Positions 27,097 to 34,483 of a stretch of DNA of 64,000 bases are shown here, one piece after another (the stretch's first letter is position 1; the number at the start of each line of letters is the position of its first letter). A program made the position numbers and the translations under genes. Under the pieces are notes generated by a model. It was not told the origin of the DNA, ran no database searches, and saw nothing but the letters and a program-made list of their open reading frames with translations. This stretch comes from Gallaecimonas pentaromativorans. GTDB taxonomy: Bacteria > Pseudomonadota > Gammaproteobacteria > Enterobacterales > Gallaecimonadaceae. The stretch spans positions 62,001 through 126,000 of the forward strand of contig NZ_RJUL01000007.1 of assembly GCF_003751625.1 (NCBI RefSeq), read 5' to 3'.

Positions 27097-27543
27097 ATGA
27101 AAGGTAAAATTAGTCTTGCTGATTTCATTAGTGAAGTAAAAAAAGAGTTAATCGAAGCTGTAAAAAACAAAAAAGAAGACGATGTTCCATTTTTTACGCT
27201 TAATGAGGTTGAGCTTCAAACCGAGTTTGGAGTAAAAGCCGAAGCAAGTGGCGGGTTTAAATTTTTTGTCGATTTATCGGCCAAAACTGAAGCAAATCAA
27301 AGACATTGTGTAACTCTTAAGTTTTCACCAATACGACAGTCGATAAATCCATCTTTAGTTGGTGGTGGAGGTGGTGATGGCACGGGTATCACAGCTCATG
27401 GTGATATAACCGTATCAACTCCAGAGCAAGCAGTTGCAATTCGGCAATATCTGCGAGGACACCCTGATGTTGTAGATCCAGATGGTATAAATTTTCATGT
27501 TGTTACTATGCCAGCAGCAGGAAAATTAGAGGGTGAAGCGTAA
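27097..27543 (+). CDS. Cassette 5: trypco2-domain protein
   Basis: This 148-residue protein carries, over residues 1-88, the pattern of the trypsin-co-occurring domain 2. It has a helix SLADFISEVKKELIEAVKNKK, a strand-rich stretch (FFTLNEVELQTEFGVKAEASG, GGFKFFVDLSAKTEAN) and the closing CVTLKFSPI. The tail has a glycine run and a short domain GDITVSTPEQAVAIRQYLRGHPD. Trypco2 domains have been reported in predicted bacterial conflict and defence systems, often fused to or beside trypsin-like proteases. No protease partner is present here; the domain is alone in a mobile cassette. The assignment is by motif recall. A GAGGGA ribosome site precedes the ATG. Confidence 0.72.
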   Translation: MKGKISLADFISEVKKELIEAVKNKKEDDVPFFTLNEVELQTEFGVKAEASGGFKFFVDLSAKTEANQRHCVTLKFSPIRQSINPSLVGGGGGDGTGITAHGDITVSTPEQAVAIRQYLRGHPDVVDPDGINFHVVTMPAAGKLEGEA

Positions 27544-27546
27544 TTG

Positions 27547-27575
27547 CACATAACAAGTGACTGTGGTGTTTTGTG
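27547..27575 (+). other. attC site 5, left half only
   Basis: CACATAAC (27547-27554), matching the start of cassette 5, is followed by AAGTGACTGTGGTGTTTTGT, nearly the same as the left half of attC 3. No GTTRRRY right box can be found before the next gene, so the array is truncated here. Confidence 0.7.
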
Positions 27576-27628
27576 GACTTCACCCGCTTTAACGGACACG
27601 CATCAATAACTCTTCATAATGAAAAAAT

Positions 27629-27650
27629 GGGACATCCATCCTCTGAGTCA
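27629..27650. repeat. GGACATCCATC motif, copy 2 (single end)
   Basis: GGGACATCCATCCTCTGAGT matches the left end of the unit at 30141 (GGACATCCATCTTCTGAGT) with one base changed. No inverted partner is visible nearby. Confidence 0.55.
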
Positions 27651-27743
27651 CCTTGAAAAAAAGGTGTCATCATTTATTAGCAGTGTCAGTCACGAAATTA
27701 ACCTTGGTAGCTTTACCAAACAGAAACTTAGAAGGAACATATT

Positions 27744-28055
27744 ATGCCTGATAACGTTATTAAATCTTCGCCTGCAACATTGCAAGACGGTGCGGCTAAG
27801 GCGGACGGAAAGCTGTCCTTGACAGAGTCGGAAGTTATTTTTGTGCCATTTAATGAACGCTTTGGATTGGGCCCGTACAGGTTCAAGCGTAGTGAAATCA
27901 CATCCGTCGTGAAGTGTTTAGGAAAAGGTGGCGGCATAATACCTATTACCACTGAGGCTTTTCGAGTAACGCTATCAAATGCATTGCATTATGAATTTAT
28001 AGTGGCTGACACCGAGGCGTGGATAGCCGCCCTTACCGAGAAAGTGAATTCATAA
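27744..28055 (+). CDS. GRAM/bacterial-PH-like domain protein
   Basis: This 103-residue soluble protein has the strand pattern of the GRAM or bacterial PH fold. The strands are KLSLTESEVIFVPFNERFGLG, YRFKRSEITSVVKCLGKGGG, TEAFRVTLSNALHYEFIVAD and a closing amphipathic helix TEAWIAALTEKVN. Such folds bind lipids or protein partners. An AGAAGG ribosome site precedes the ATG. The gene lies after the truncated cassette array and has no attC of its own, with a DUF4261 gene next in the same orientation. The fold call rests on pattern only. Confidence 0.6.
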   Translation: MPDNVIKSSPATLQDGAAKADGKLSLTESEVIFVPFNERFGLGPYRFKRSEITSVVKCLGKGGGIIPITTEAFRVTLSNALHYEFIVADTEAWIAALTEKVNS

Positions 28056-28505
28056 TCAATCAGCTCTGGTTTACAGAGCCAGTGCCAGTATCACTTTCGG
28101 CTTAAGCCAACAATTAATAATGATGACGTTTTGGCTTTACAAATAGCAATGCCTCTATGCAAAGGAATGCCGGCAATCTCTTTAGAGAACCTGAAAACCT
28201 ATTTCAGCTCGGTGTGGAAGCAAGACATCACATTGGATGATGACATCAAAGACAATGTCTTTTCTTTTAGTATTGGCAATTCATTCGTGGCTGTTGGCAC
28301 CACACAGGCTCCCTTTCCTTGGAGTGACTTGGAAGGGCCCTGTGCAACCAGCATCCTTTGGCCAACGGCGACTCAAGACCTTGCATCCCATGACCATCAT
28401 TTGATTGTTACCGTCGTTGACGACAACCTTTCAGAGGTTAACACCACGATTTTACTCACCAAAGTAACGGCAGCGCTATTGGCTGTCTGTGATGAAGCGC
28501 TAGGC

Positions 28506-28514
28506 GTTTTATGG
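28506..28514. repeat. Left 9-bp target duplication of the IS
   Basis: GTTTTATGG directly precedes the left inverted repeat and is repeated exactly after the right one. Confidence 0.92.
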
Positions 28515-29565
28515 GGCGTTGTTTCCCAAATCCACTGAACCAATCCGCCTGACTGTGATCCGATCCCCAACGTATCGAAGGGGAGCAACCCATGGGCAAA
28601 GCCAAACACGCCATCAGCAACTGGGCAACGTACAACCGCGGGTTAATCAATCGAGGCTTGCCGGGATTTTGGATGGATAAGGCCGCCATCACTGGTTGGT
28701 ATTGTCCCCAGCACCACGGCAAGCGGGGCCGGTGCTTTGAATACAGCGACACCGCTATCGAAACCGCCTTGATGCTCAAGGCACTGTTCAAACTGCCCTT
28801 GCGGGCCTTGGAAGGCTTTATCAATTCCCTGTTTCAGTTGATGAAACTACCGCTGACCTCACCCAGCTACAGCTGCATCAGCAAGCGCGCCAAGACAGTC
28901 AACATCCAGTACCGCCTACCCAGTAAAGGGGCGGTGGCCAACTTGGTTATCGACGCCACCGGCCTAAAAGTCTTTGGCGAAGGCGAGTGGAAACAACGTA
29001 AGTACGGTAAGGAGCAGCGGCGGGTGTGGCGCAAACTGCACCTAGCGGTGGACGCCCAAACTCATGAAGCCATTGGTGCGCAAGTGAGCCTGGAAAGCGT
29101 GGGTGACAGCGAAGTCTTCCCCGCCTTACTTAGCCCGCTGCGCCGCCGTATCGAGCAGGTCAGTGCTGACGGCGCTTATGACAGCAAAGCCTGCCACCGA
29201 CTCCTGCAAAAGAAAGGCACTAAGGCAACCATACCGCCGCGCAAAACGGCGGGGTTCTGGGAGCAAGGGCATCCACGAAACGACGCCGTGGCCGCACTGA
29301 AAGCCGGGCAACTGGCGGAGTGGAAAAAAGAAAGCGGCTATCACCAACGGTCAAAAGCGGAAACGGCGATGTCGCGATACAAGCAACTCATCAGCGCGAA
29401 GCTCAGTCTGCGCAGTTATAACGGCCAGGTTGCCGAGGCCCTGGCTGGGGTGAAGGTGATGAACAAAATGCTGACCTTAGGTATGCCAGTTCGCCAGGCG
29501 GTCAGCTAAGGGCAGCCAGCCCATTAGGGGACTGCATTTCCTTGTCGGATTTAGGAAACAACGCC
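28515..29565 (+). mobile_element. IS5-family (IS903-type) insertion sequence, 1051 bp
   Basis: The ends are GGCGTTGTTTCCCAAATCC (28515-28533) and the inverse of GGCGTTGTTTCCTAAATCC (29547-29565), 18 of 19 matching. The element is flanked by the perfect 9-bp duplication GTTTTATGG and encodes one intact transposase. Size, 9-bp duplication and a transposase of about 305 residues fit the IS903 subgroup. It is intact and probably recent. Its GC content is higher than the island it entered. Confidence 0.93.
28592..29509 (+). CDS. IS5-family DDE transposase
   Basis: This 305-residue transposase is full length for the IS903 subgroup. The DDE residues are in LVIDATGLKVFGEGEW (first Asp), VSADGAYDSKACH (second Asp) and a late Glu in the SKAETAMSRYKQL context (YREK-like signature). 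An N-terminal DUF4372-like/helical segment with WYCPQHHGKRGRCFEYSDTAIE precedes it. The start follows a GGGGAGC ribosome site. The gene occupies almost the whole element. Confidence 0.93.
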   Translation: MGKAKHAISNWATYNRGLINRGLPGFWMDKAAITGWYCPQHHGKRGRCFEYSDTAIETALMLKALFKLPLRALEGFINSLFQLMKLPLTSPSYSCISKRAKTVNIQYRLPSKGAVANLVIDATGLKVFGEGEWKQRKYGKEQRRVWRKLHLAVDAQTHEAIGAQVSLESVGDSEVFPALLSPLRRRIEQVSADGAYDSKACHRLLQKKGTKATIPPRKTAGFWEQGHPRNDAVAALKAGQLAEWKKESGYHQRSKAETAMSRYKQLISAKLSLRSYNGQVAEALAGVKVMNKMLTLGMPVRQAVS

Positions 29566-29574
29566 GTTTTATGG
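29566..29574. repeat. Right 9-bp target duplication of the IS
   Basis: GTTTTATGG, identical to 28506-28514; it continues the DUF4261 reading frame. Confidence 0.92.
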
Positions 29575-29995
29575 AGTAACGCGTCGATGGTGGTTCCCAA
29601 AGAGATGTTTATCAAGTTCCCAGAAGAAGTGCTTCCTCATGGGCCACCAGTACCTATCTGGGTTGATTTTCGGGTTGGCGATGGCAGAGCCAACCTCTCT
29701 TCAGGCTTTACCTCTGGCCTCGAGGCACTGGGGTTAATGGACATAGTGGCGGTTGAGACGCCTGAGTCCATAGCCGTTTTAAGAGAGCGACTGACAGGCT
29801 TGGCTGGCTACCTTATCTCTAATAGCCTGGTTATCAATGATGGCGATACTGTTGGCCACGACGAAGATGAGTCGATAAGCGTCATTTACGGCGAGTCCGA
29901 CTTTGGCCATGAAAAGACGGTGATGCATCTTAAGTACGGGAATGCGAAAAATAAGTCCAAACTGAAGTTTTGGTAAGCACAACCCGCCGATGAAG

Positions 29996-30023
29996 TTAGA
30001 GGGGAAATTGCCCCTCTAATTTT
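29996..30023 (+). terminator. Rho-independent terminator after DUF4261 gene
   Basis: A perfect 9-bp stem TTAGAGGGG/CCCCTCTAA with a 6-base loop is followed by TTTTCT, 20 bp after the stop codon. Confidence 0.8.
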
Positions 30024-30140
30024 CTATAAAGAAAGTGGCCTGAAGCTAATCAGCTTAGTGTTTCGTGTTGCTTAAATAGCAATCCTTTAATACCACTCTC
30101 TTCTACTTTTCGCTTAAACGATTCACTGCAAAAAGAATGA

Positions 30141-30282
30141 TTAAAGGACATCCATCTTCTGAGTACCGACACCAGTTCAGCGCGAGGACGGGTAATGGCC
30201 AAAGGCCTTTATCAAGAGAAGGGTCTTTCAAGACTAGTTTTCGCGAGGTAACTTCGCCATGATGGGATGGGTGTCCCTTTTA
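30141..30282. mobile_element. Palindromic GGACATCC element, copy 3 (both ends)
   Basis: Inverted ends TTAAAGGACATCCATC (30141-30156) and GATGGGTGTCCCTTTTA (30266-30282) enclose about 110 bp without a gene. It is the longest copy of the family also seen at 26519, 27629 and 31154. The rest of the gap from 29977 to 30306 has a terminator and AT-rich sequence without genes. Confidence 0.6.
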
Positions 30283-30306
30283 CTTCTTTCGCTTTTACTT
30301 TATATT

Positions 30307-30948
30307 TTATTTTGATGAGAAAAAAAGTCCATCACCTTTATAAACTTCAATTTCTTCATCACCACTAATTCCGTCTAAATGGATAAAAGCACTTCCTAAT
30401 GCATCAACGGTGACCTCATCCACTCTTTTTTTCTTTCCTCTCAAGACAGAAAAAATAGAAAAGATCCTATCGCTCTCATCGGGGTTTTTTATCCAAAGAA
30501 GGCACCCTCCTCTCAATTTTTTCAGCGTAACAAACTCTTGCCACTTCCAATGACCAGAAATCAAGGGGCTATCATCTCCATAAAAATCACTAGAGGAGTC
30601 AACTCCTTTTGTAAACTTTATGGAGTAGGTCAAATGGTCAAAATTAGCAACTGATTTACAATAGTCACTTACGTTGACATTAACAAAGGTCATACCATTG
30701 GCTGAGTTCTCTGGTGTCAGTTTTCTTGATATTTCGACATTTTTACCATTCTTTTGATAGTTGCAAAAAGACGTAGTGAAAATCTTGAGTGAGAAGCCAT
30801 CATAACGTTTGGGTAGTTTTAGAACCACTCCTATAACATCGCCATGTGCCTTGGACTTGAAATGGGTGTAATACTGCCATCCATAACCAAAAGCTAAACA
30901 AGTATTGGAATAGAAAAAAGCACATAAAAAAGCAATAATACTTTTCAT
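30307..30948 (-). CDS. Secreted protein of unknown function
   Basis: This 213-residue protein has a signal peptide (about residues 1-19, SIIAFLCAFFYSNTCLA) and a beta-rich mature part with four cysteines in the mature region. AT-rich codon use sets it apart from the chromosome. I do not recognise a family. Its ATG overlaps the stop of the upstream frame (TAATG), so the two are probably translationally coupled. A periplasmic protein coupled to a small upstream gene could be an immunity protein to a toxin tail, but that is speculation. Confidence 0.6.
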   Translation of the reverse strand: MKSIIAFLCAFFYSNTCLAFGYGWQYYTHFKSKAHGDVIGVVLKLPKRYDGFSLKIFTTSFCNYQKNGKNVEISRKLTPENSANGMTFVNVNVSDYCKSVANFDHLTYSIKFTKGVDSSSDFYGDDSPLISGHWKWQEFVTLKKLRGGCLLWIKNPDESDRIFSIFSVLRGKKKRVDEVTVDALGSAFIHLDGISGDEEIEVYKGDGLFFSSK

Positions 30949-31217
30949 TAGCCAACACCGTAGCTTCCATTCTTAACTCTCACAATACTTTTAAGAACTC
31001 CAGCATTGTAAAAGTCCATAGTACTCTTACTATTCCAATTAAAACTTGCGCTATGGTTTAGTTGCCAATTGTGTGCATTCATTTCTGTGTCATATGCATC
31101 CGGATGCCGGTCATAAAGTATGTTATCTCGAATGTGAATCATTTCAAACAAATAAAAAGGACATCCATCTTCTGATGTAGCAATAAACAGTAAGTTCGAC
31201 GCGTCTCCTCTTTCCAT
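30948..31217 (-). CDS. Small frame coupled to the secreted protein, possibly a truncated gene
   Basis: This 89-codon frame ends with TAA overlapping the next ATG. Its N-terminal part reads through the repeat copy at 31154 (residues SEDGCPF derive from it), so the upstream end is probably not native. The remainder (DTEMNAHNWQLNHSASFNWN, MDFYNAGVLKSIVRVKNGSYGVG) could be the C-terminal tail of a larger protein cut by the element. The tail style recalls the ends of polymorphic toxins such as Rhs proteins, but no diagnostic motif is present. Treat as a gene fragment. Confidence 0.4.
   Translation of the reverse strand: MERGDASNLLFIATSEDGCPFYLFEMIHIRDNILYDRHPDAYDTEMNAHNWQLNHSASFNWNSKSTMDFYNAGVLKSIVRVKNGSYGVG
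31154..31175. repeat. GGACATCCATC motif, copy 4 (single end)
   Basis: AAAAGGACATCCATCTTCTG matches the left ends at 30141 and 27629. It marks the break between the small frame at 30948 and the transposase remnant at 31355. Confidence 0.6.
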
Positions 31218-31354
31218 ATCAATATGCTTCCGATAATGCTGACTTCACGCTGATACCGCGTTTTATCGTTAACAACGCAAATCCAAGGCGAGCGAGATTG
31301 CCAGTGACTGCTGAGGGTCTGTGAGCGTGGTGCTGTGAGGGGATTAAGCGGCTT

Positions 31355-31618
31355 TTATCGGTTGGCCGACCACAATCGTCGGTGATGGGCTTTGGCGTAA
31401 GCACTTTGGGCCTGTTTGTGGCCAATCACCGAGCCCTGGGACAGTTGATGTTGACCCAGGGCGATAAGGAAGCTGTCGGCATCCAGGCCTAAGCGTTTCA
31501 AAATGGCGGGGGTTTCTGGGGTGATGAAGCCGCGCTTGTCTTCTCGTTGTGCCCGGCCCGTCCAATCCACCAGTGCCAGATAATCAGCCACTCCATTCTG
31601 AAGAGGTGCCAGAGTCAT
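31355..31618 (-). pseudogene. C-terminal remnant of a Y1 (RAYT-like) transposase
   Basis: The minus strand encodes ADYLALVDWTGRAQREDKRG followed by FITPETPAILKRLGLDADSF. YL-x-LVDWTGR-x(2)-R-x-DKRG and ILxRLGLD are the typical C-terminal block of long Y1_Tnp (REP-associated tyrosine) transposases of marine Gammaproteobacteria. The catalytic HUH and Tyr part is missing upstream. The nearby GGACATCC repeats could be the elements such an enzyme mobilised. Confidence 0.75.
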
Positions 31619-31728
31619 GCTTATTGGCTAGGCACCGGCTCTAATGGCTGTCCACCGAGGCTGGCATTAATAAAAATCCACGGCCCTCATCGACCGCGGA
31701 TCTCACCAAACCAGCCGTCGATTCACCC

Positions 31729-32409
31729 TCAGGTAATAACAATCCATAGCCCGGAAAAGGTGTAATGCGCCCCCATGGCATCACCGGTGTTTACTGGGTT
31801 CCAGTTGTTGTTGAGGGTGCCATCGGCTGGGTCATAGAAGTGGCCGTCAGAGCCGCGCGCCAGGCAGTGTAAGCCTCCATCGTTAACATTGACGCAGACA
31901 ATATGGGTTTCGCCATTTGCAGGCGCCCCGTATTGGCCGGCATCGGTATTAACGTTACCGGCGCCAACCACCTGTTGGCATCTGGCGGTTTCCCCGGGAT
32001 AGAGAGCATTCAATAATTGGTAGCCGTCTTGTTGGACATTCACCCTCGGCTGGGGCCTGCCCAGATCGGCAATCACTTTCGCCATGGCAGCCGGTGAGTT
32101 GTAATCGCCCCCGTTGATAAGCTCGGGGTCTGGTGCTGGCAGGTCGTGATTGAGGATGCCGGTGACGTTATAAACCCGTTGGCTGAGGCCGGTAAAATCT
32201 AGCTCAGTCGTTATCGTCTCTTGATTGTTGACCGGCCCAGGCCCTGCATTTTGATAGCTGACAACAGTGTTGGCCGTAAAGGCACCAAAAGCCCCTACGG
32301 CAGCCACCAGGGCAAAGGCTCCGCACTGGTTACTGTCTTCCGGCTGGGTCATGGAGGCCTGATTGACGTTGGGTACCCAGGCCAGGGTGGTTAAATTGAT
32401 ATTGGGCAT
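31729..32409 (-). CDS. Putative papain-like cysteine peptidase/hydrolase
   Basis: This 226-residue protein is read from the ATG at 32409, which has GGAG nine bases upstream; the longer frame from 32553 lacks one. It has a cysteine at the start of a hydrophobic helix (NQCGAFALVAAVGAF, Cys29), a histidine in a strand (GGLHCLARG, His181) and an aspartate shortly after (HFYDPADG, Asp193). The Cys-His-Asp order and spacing fit papain-like enzymes such as C39/C58 or NlpC-like hydrolases. No signal peptide or membrane segment is seen. The family is not recognised. It could be a secreted effector or an intracellular enzyme. Confidence 0.6.
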   Translation of the reverse strand: MPNINLTTLAWVPNVNQASMTQPEDSNQCGAFALVAAVGAFGAFTANTVVSYQNAGPGPVNNQETITTELDFTGLSQRVYNVTGILNHDLPAPDPELINGGDYNSPAAMAKVIADLGRPQPRVNVQQDGYQLLNALYPGETARCQQVVGAGNVNTDAGQYGAPANGETHIVCVNVNDGGLHCLARGSDGHFYDPADGTLNNNWNPVNTGDAMGAHYTFSGLWIVIT

Positions 32410-32621
32410 TGTCCATCTCCTTTTGGTTGATCGCATGGGCGACCCTAAGTCCCTGTCATAGTCGAGAGAAGGGGAAACCCTTCCGGCTGCAATAGCCGAG
32501 GCGGATAACCCTAGGCCAGAGACCGGTTCAGTAGAGACAGCACCACTTAGCATCCCCTCTTTCCCCTCCCCCTTACCTTGGCCATAATGGCCTTACATTC
32601 CCTTAACGGTATCAACACCTT

Positions 32622-33290
32622 ATGTTGAAACGATCCCTGCTGGCAGTGGCTGCCCTTTGTATTGGCTTTCAGGCTTTTGCCGAGGACATTGGCATCGATG
32701 TGTTCGCCATTCCGTCCAAACCCATCATCGATGAGGTAAAGGCCACCAGCGATACCCTCAAGGCCCACGGCCTGGAGAGCTTTTATGCCCAGGGTAAGCC
32801 GGTGCATGTCACCTTGTACCTGACCCGCTTCCCAGAGGGCAGCAAGGCGGCCATCAAGGCAGCGATTGCAAAGCTGGTGGCAGGTAAGGAAGGGTTTGCG
32901 GTTGAGGCCAAGGGCTTTAGCGTTACCAAGGGCAACTGGGCCTTTTTAGACGTTACTCCAAGCCCTGCCCTGCAGCGGCTGGCCGATGAAGTGACCATGG
33001 CGCTGTCGCCGCTGCGCGCGCCCAACCCGCCGCTGCCCGGCTGGGTGAAGGCTTACCCCACCAAGCTGGCCGCCTTTGAGCGTTACGGCAGCCCCAACGT
33101 CTTTCAAAACTTTGAGCCGCACCTGACCCTGCTGGCCTCAGAAACCAGCCCAGCGCTGGCCGAAGTCGCCAAGGCCTTGGCCGCCAAGCCACCACAGGCA
33201 AAGGGGCAGATAGTGGGCATTGGTATTGGGGTAACCGATCAGTGGGGGCAACAAAAAGAGATACTGGGCGAGTATTTTTTCAAACAGTAA
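32622..33290 (+). CDS. Secreted 2H-phosphoesterase-like protein
   Basis: This 222-residue protein has a signal peptide (about 1-20, ending QAFA). Two HxT motifs about 105 residues apart, HVT (62-64, in VHVTLYLT) and HLT (167-169, in FEPHLTLLA), each sit at the end of a beta strand as in the 2H superfamily. That superfamily includes 2'-5' RNA ligase-like proteins and cyclic phosphodiesterases that act on 2',3'-cyclic or 2'-5' linkages. Most bacterial members are cytoplasmic, so the periplasmic location is unusual. It is monocistronic with a shared terminator. Confidence 0.75.
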   Translation: MLKRSLLAVAALCIGFQAFAEDIGIDVFAIPSKPIIDEVKATSDTLKAHGLESFYAQGKPVHVTLYLTRFPEGSKAAIKAAIAKLVAGKEGFAVEAKGFSVTKGNWAFLDVTPSPALQRLADEVTMALSPLRAPNPPLPGWVKAYPTKLAAFERYGSPNVFQNFEPHLTLLASETSPALAEVAKALAAKPPQAKGQIVGIGIGVTDQWGQQKEILGEYFFKQ

Positions 33291-33317
33291 AAAGGGGGCC
33301 TAGCGGCCCCCTTTTTT
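33289..33317. terminator. Bidirectional terminator between 2H gene and rluF
   Basis: The stem AAAAGGGGGCC/GGCCCCCTTTT with loop TAGC has runs of A and T on opposite sides, so it can stop transcription from both convergent genes. Confidence 0.88.
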
Positions 33318-34292
33318 ACTTTTACCACCCAGGCTAATGGCCGGGCGCCCGCCTTTTTGCGCCGGGCCTTTTTTGCGGCCAAGCCCCGCCTTGGCAGGCC
33401 CTTTACCGGCGCCGTCGCGGGCCGGTTTGGCCGGGGCTTTGCCGCCACCGCCCAGCACCTGGGCTTTATTGCGGCCACTGCCCGCTTTGCTTTTACCTGA
33501 GGCCGCACGGCTCTGGCCGTTGCCGCTTTTTTTGGGGCTGTGCTTGCTCGAACCGCCTTTTGTCGATTCAGACGAAGACCCGGCAATGGCTTCGGCCAGC
33601 TCTTTGATTTCTTTTTCGGTAAAGTCGCGCCACTCGCCAATGCCGAGCCCCTTGAGGGTGATGTGCATGATGCGGGTGCGCTCAAGCTTTATCACCTCAT
33701 AGCCAAAATGCTCGGCCATGCGCCGTATTTGCCGATTCAGGCCTTGCACCAAGGTGATGCGAAAAACGTTATTGGACTCCTGGCTGACCTTGCACTTTTT
33801 GGTCATGGTGCCGAGGATCGGCACGCCGCCCGCCATGCCGTCGATAAAGCCCTGGGTAATGGGTTTGTTGACGGTAACCAGATACTCTTTTTCGTGGTTG
33901 TTGCCGGCCCGCAGCACCTTGTTGACCAAGTCGCCGTTACTGGTGAGGAAAATAAGGCCCTGGGAGTCTTTGTCGAGGCGACCGATGGGGAAGATGCGAG
34001 TGCCGTGGCTAACGTAATCAACAATGTTGTTGCGCTCAGCGCTGTCGGTGGTGCTAACCACCCCCACCGGTTTATTAAGGGCAATCAGCACGAAGTCGTC
34101 GGCTTCGCGCGGCTCGATAAGCCGGCCGTTGACCTTAACCTGGTCCCCCGGTGCCACCTGGTCGCCCACTGAGGCGCGCTTGCCATTGATAAAGACATTG
34201 CCTTGCTCAATGTAACGGTCGGCATCTCTTCGCGAGCATATGCCGCTTTCGCTGATGTATTTATTCAGGCGGGTGGTGGCAGAACTTAGCAT
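33300..34292 (-). CDS. rluF: 23S rRNA pseudouridine(2604) synthase RluF
   Basis: This 330-residue protein makes pseudouridine at U2604 of 23S rRNA. An S4 RNA-binding domain (about 7-65, [24 protein letters not shown]) precedes the RsuA-type catalytic domain with [14 protein letters not shown], holding the catalytic Asp, and [18 protein letters not shown]. The start at 34292 aligns with E. coli RluF ([12 protein letters not shown]); the in-frame extension upstream adds an acidic leader. The last 85 residues are a long Lys/Gly/Ser-rich basic tail, which E. coli RluF also has in shorter form. Confidence 0.95.
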   Translation of the reverse strand: MLSSATTRLNKYISESGICSRRDADRYIEQGNVFINGKRASVGDQVAPGDQVKVNGRLIEPREADDFVLIALNKPVGVVSTTDSAERNNIVDYVSHGTRIFPIGRLDKDSQGLIFLTSNGDLVNKVLRAGNNHEKEYLVTVNKPITQGFIDGMAGGVPILGTMTKKCKVSQESNNVFRITLVQGLNRQIRRMAEHFGYEVIKLERTRIMHITLKGLGIGEWRDFTEKEIKELAEAIAGSSSESTKGGSSKHSPKKSGNGQSRAASGKSKAGSGRNKAQVLGGGGKAPAKPARDGAGKGPAKAGLGRKKGPAQKGGRPAISLGGKSKKGGR

Positions 34293-34483
34293 GGGGCAGT
34301 CATCTTCATCGTTGGTGGTGTAGACCCACAAGGTTCACAACGGGGCACGACCAAAAAAGGTGGAGGCAATTATAGAGGAAGACGAACACAAAAACGCGGT
34401 AAAGCAGAGGGCGGGCTCAGTATGGCTCTGGCGTGCAGATTGGCCGGGCGGGCCGGCCAATCTCACACGAGGAGCAGAGCGAA

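Larger units (their letters stand above)
24456..27575 (+). mobile_element. Integrase-less integron cassette array (five cassettes)
   Basis: Five small genes in the same orientation are each followed by an attC-type palindrome. In every case the left core box is the reverse complement of the first bases of that same cassette: ATTACCTAAC with GTTAGGTAAT, ACTCATAAC with GTTATGAGT, GCCTAAC with GTTAGGC, GCATATAAC with GTTATATGC, and CACATAAC with GTTATGTG. That is the rule for individual mobile cassettes. Cassette boundaries are about 24456, 25371, 25862, 26638 and 27048. No integrase gene or attI site is in the window, so this is a CALIN-type array. Base composition is clearly lower in GC than the flanks. 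Confidence 0.85.
28131..29976 (+). pseudogene. DUF4261-family gene interrupted by an IS903-type element
   Basis: The left part (28131-28514) and right part (29575-29976) form one frame once the insertion and one copy of the target duplication are removed, giving about 261 codons. The join falls at GVLW followed by SNASMVVPKEMF, in frame. The reconstructed protein has QIAMPLCKGMPAISL at the start, LLTKVTAALLAVCDEALGVLW in the middle and PVPIWVDFRVG later, the pattern of DUF4261. The family's function is unknown; it often occurs near SUKH-type immunity genes. The start is a TTG at 28131 or ATG at 28149. As it stands the product would be cut to 135 residues. Confidence 0.82.

Noticed and set aside
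31219-31565. Two frames overlapping the Y1 transposase remnant in other phases
   Set aside because: They are shadow frames of the recognisable transposase tail.
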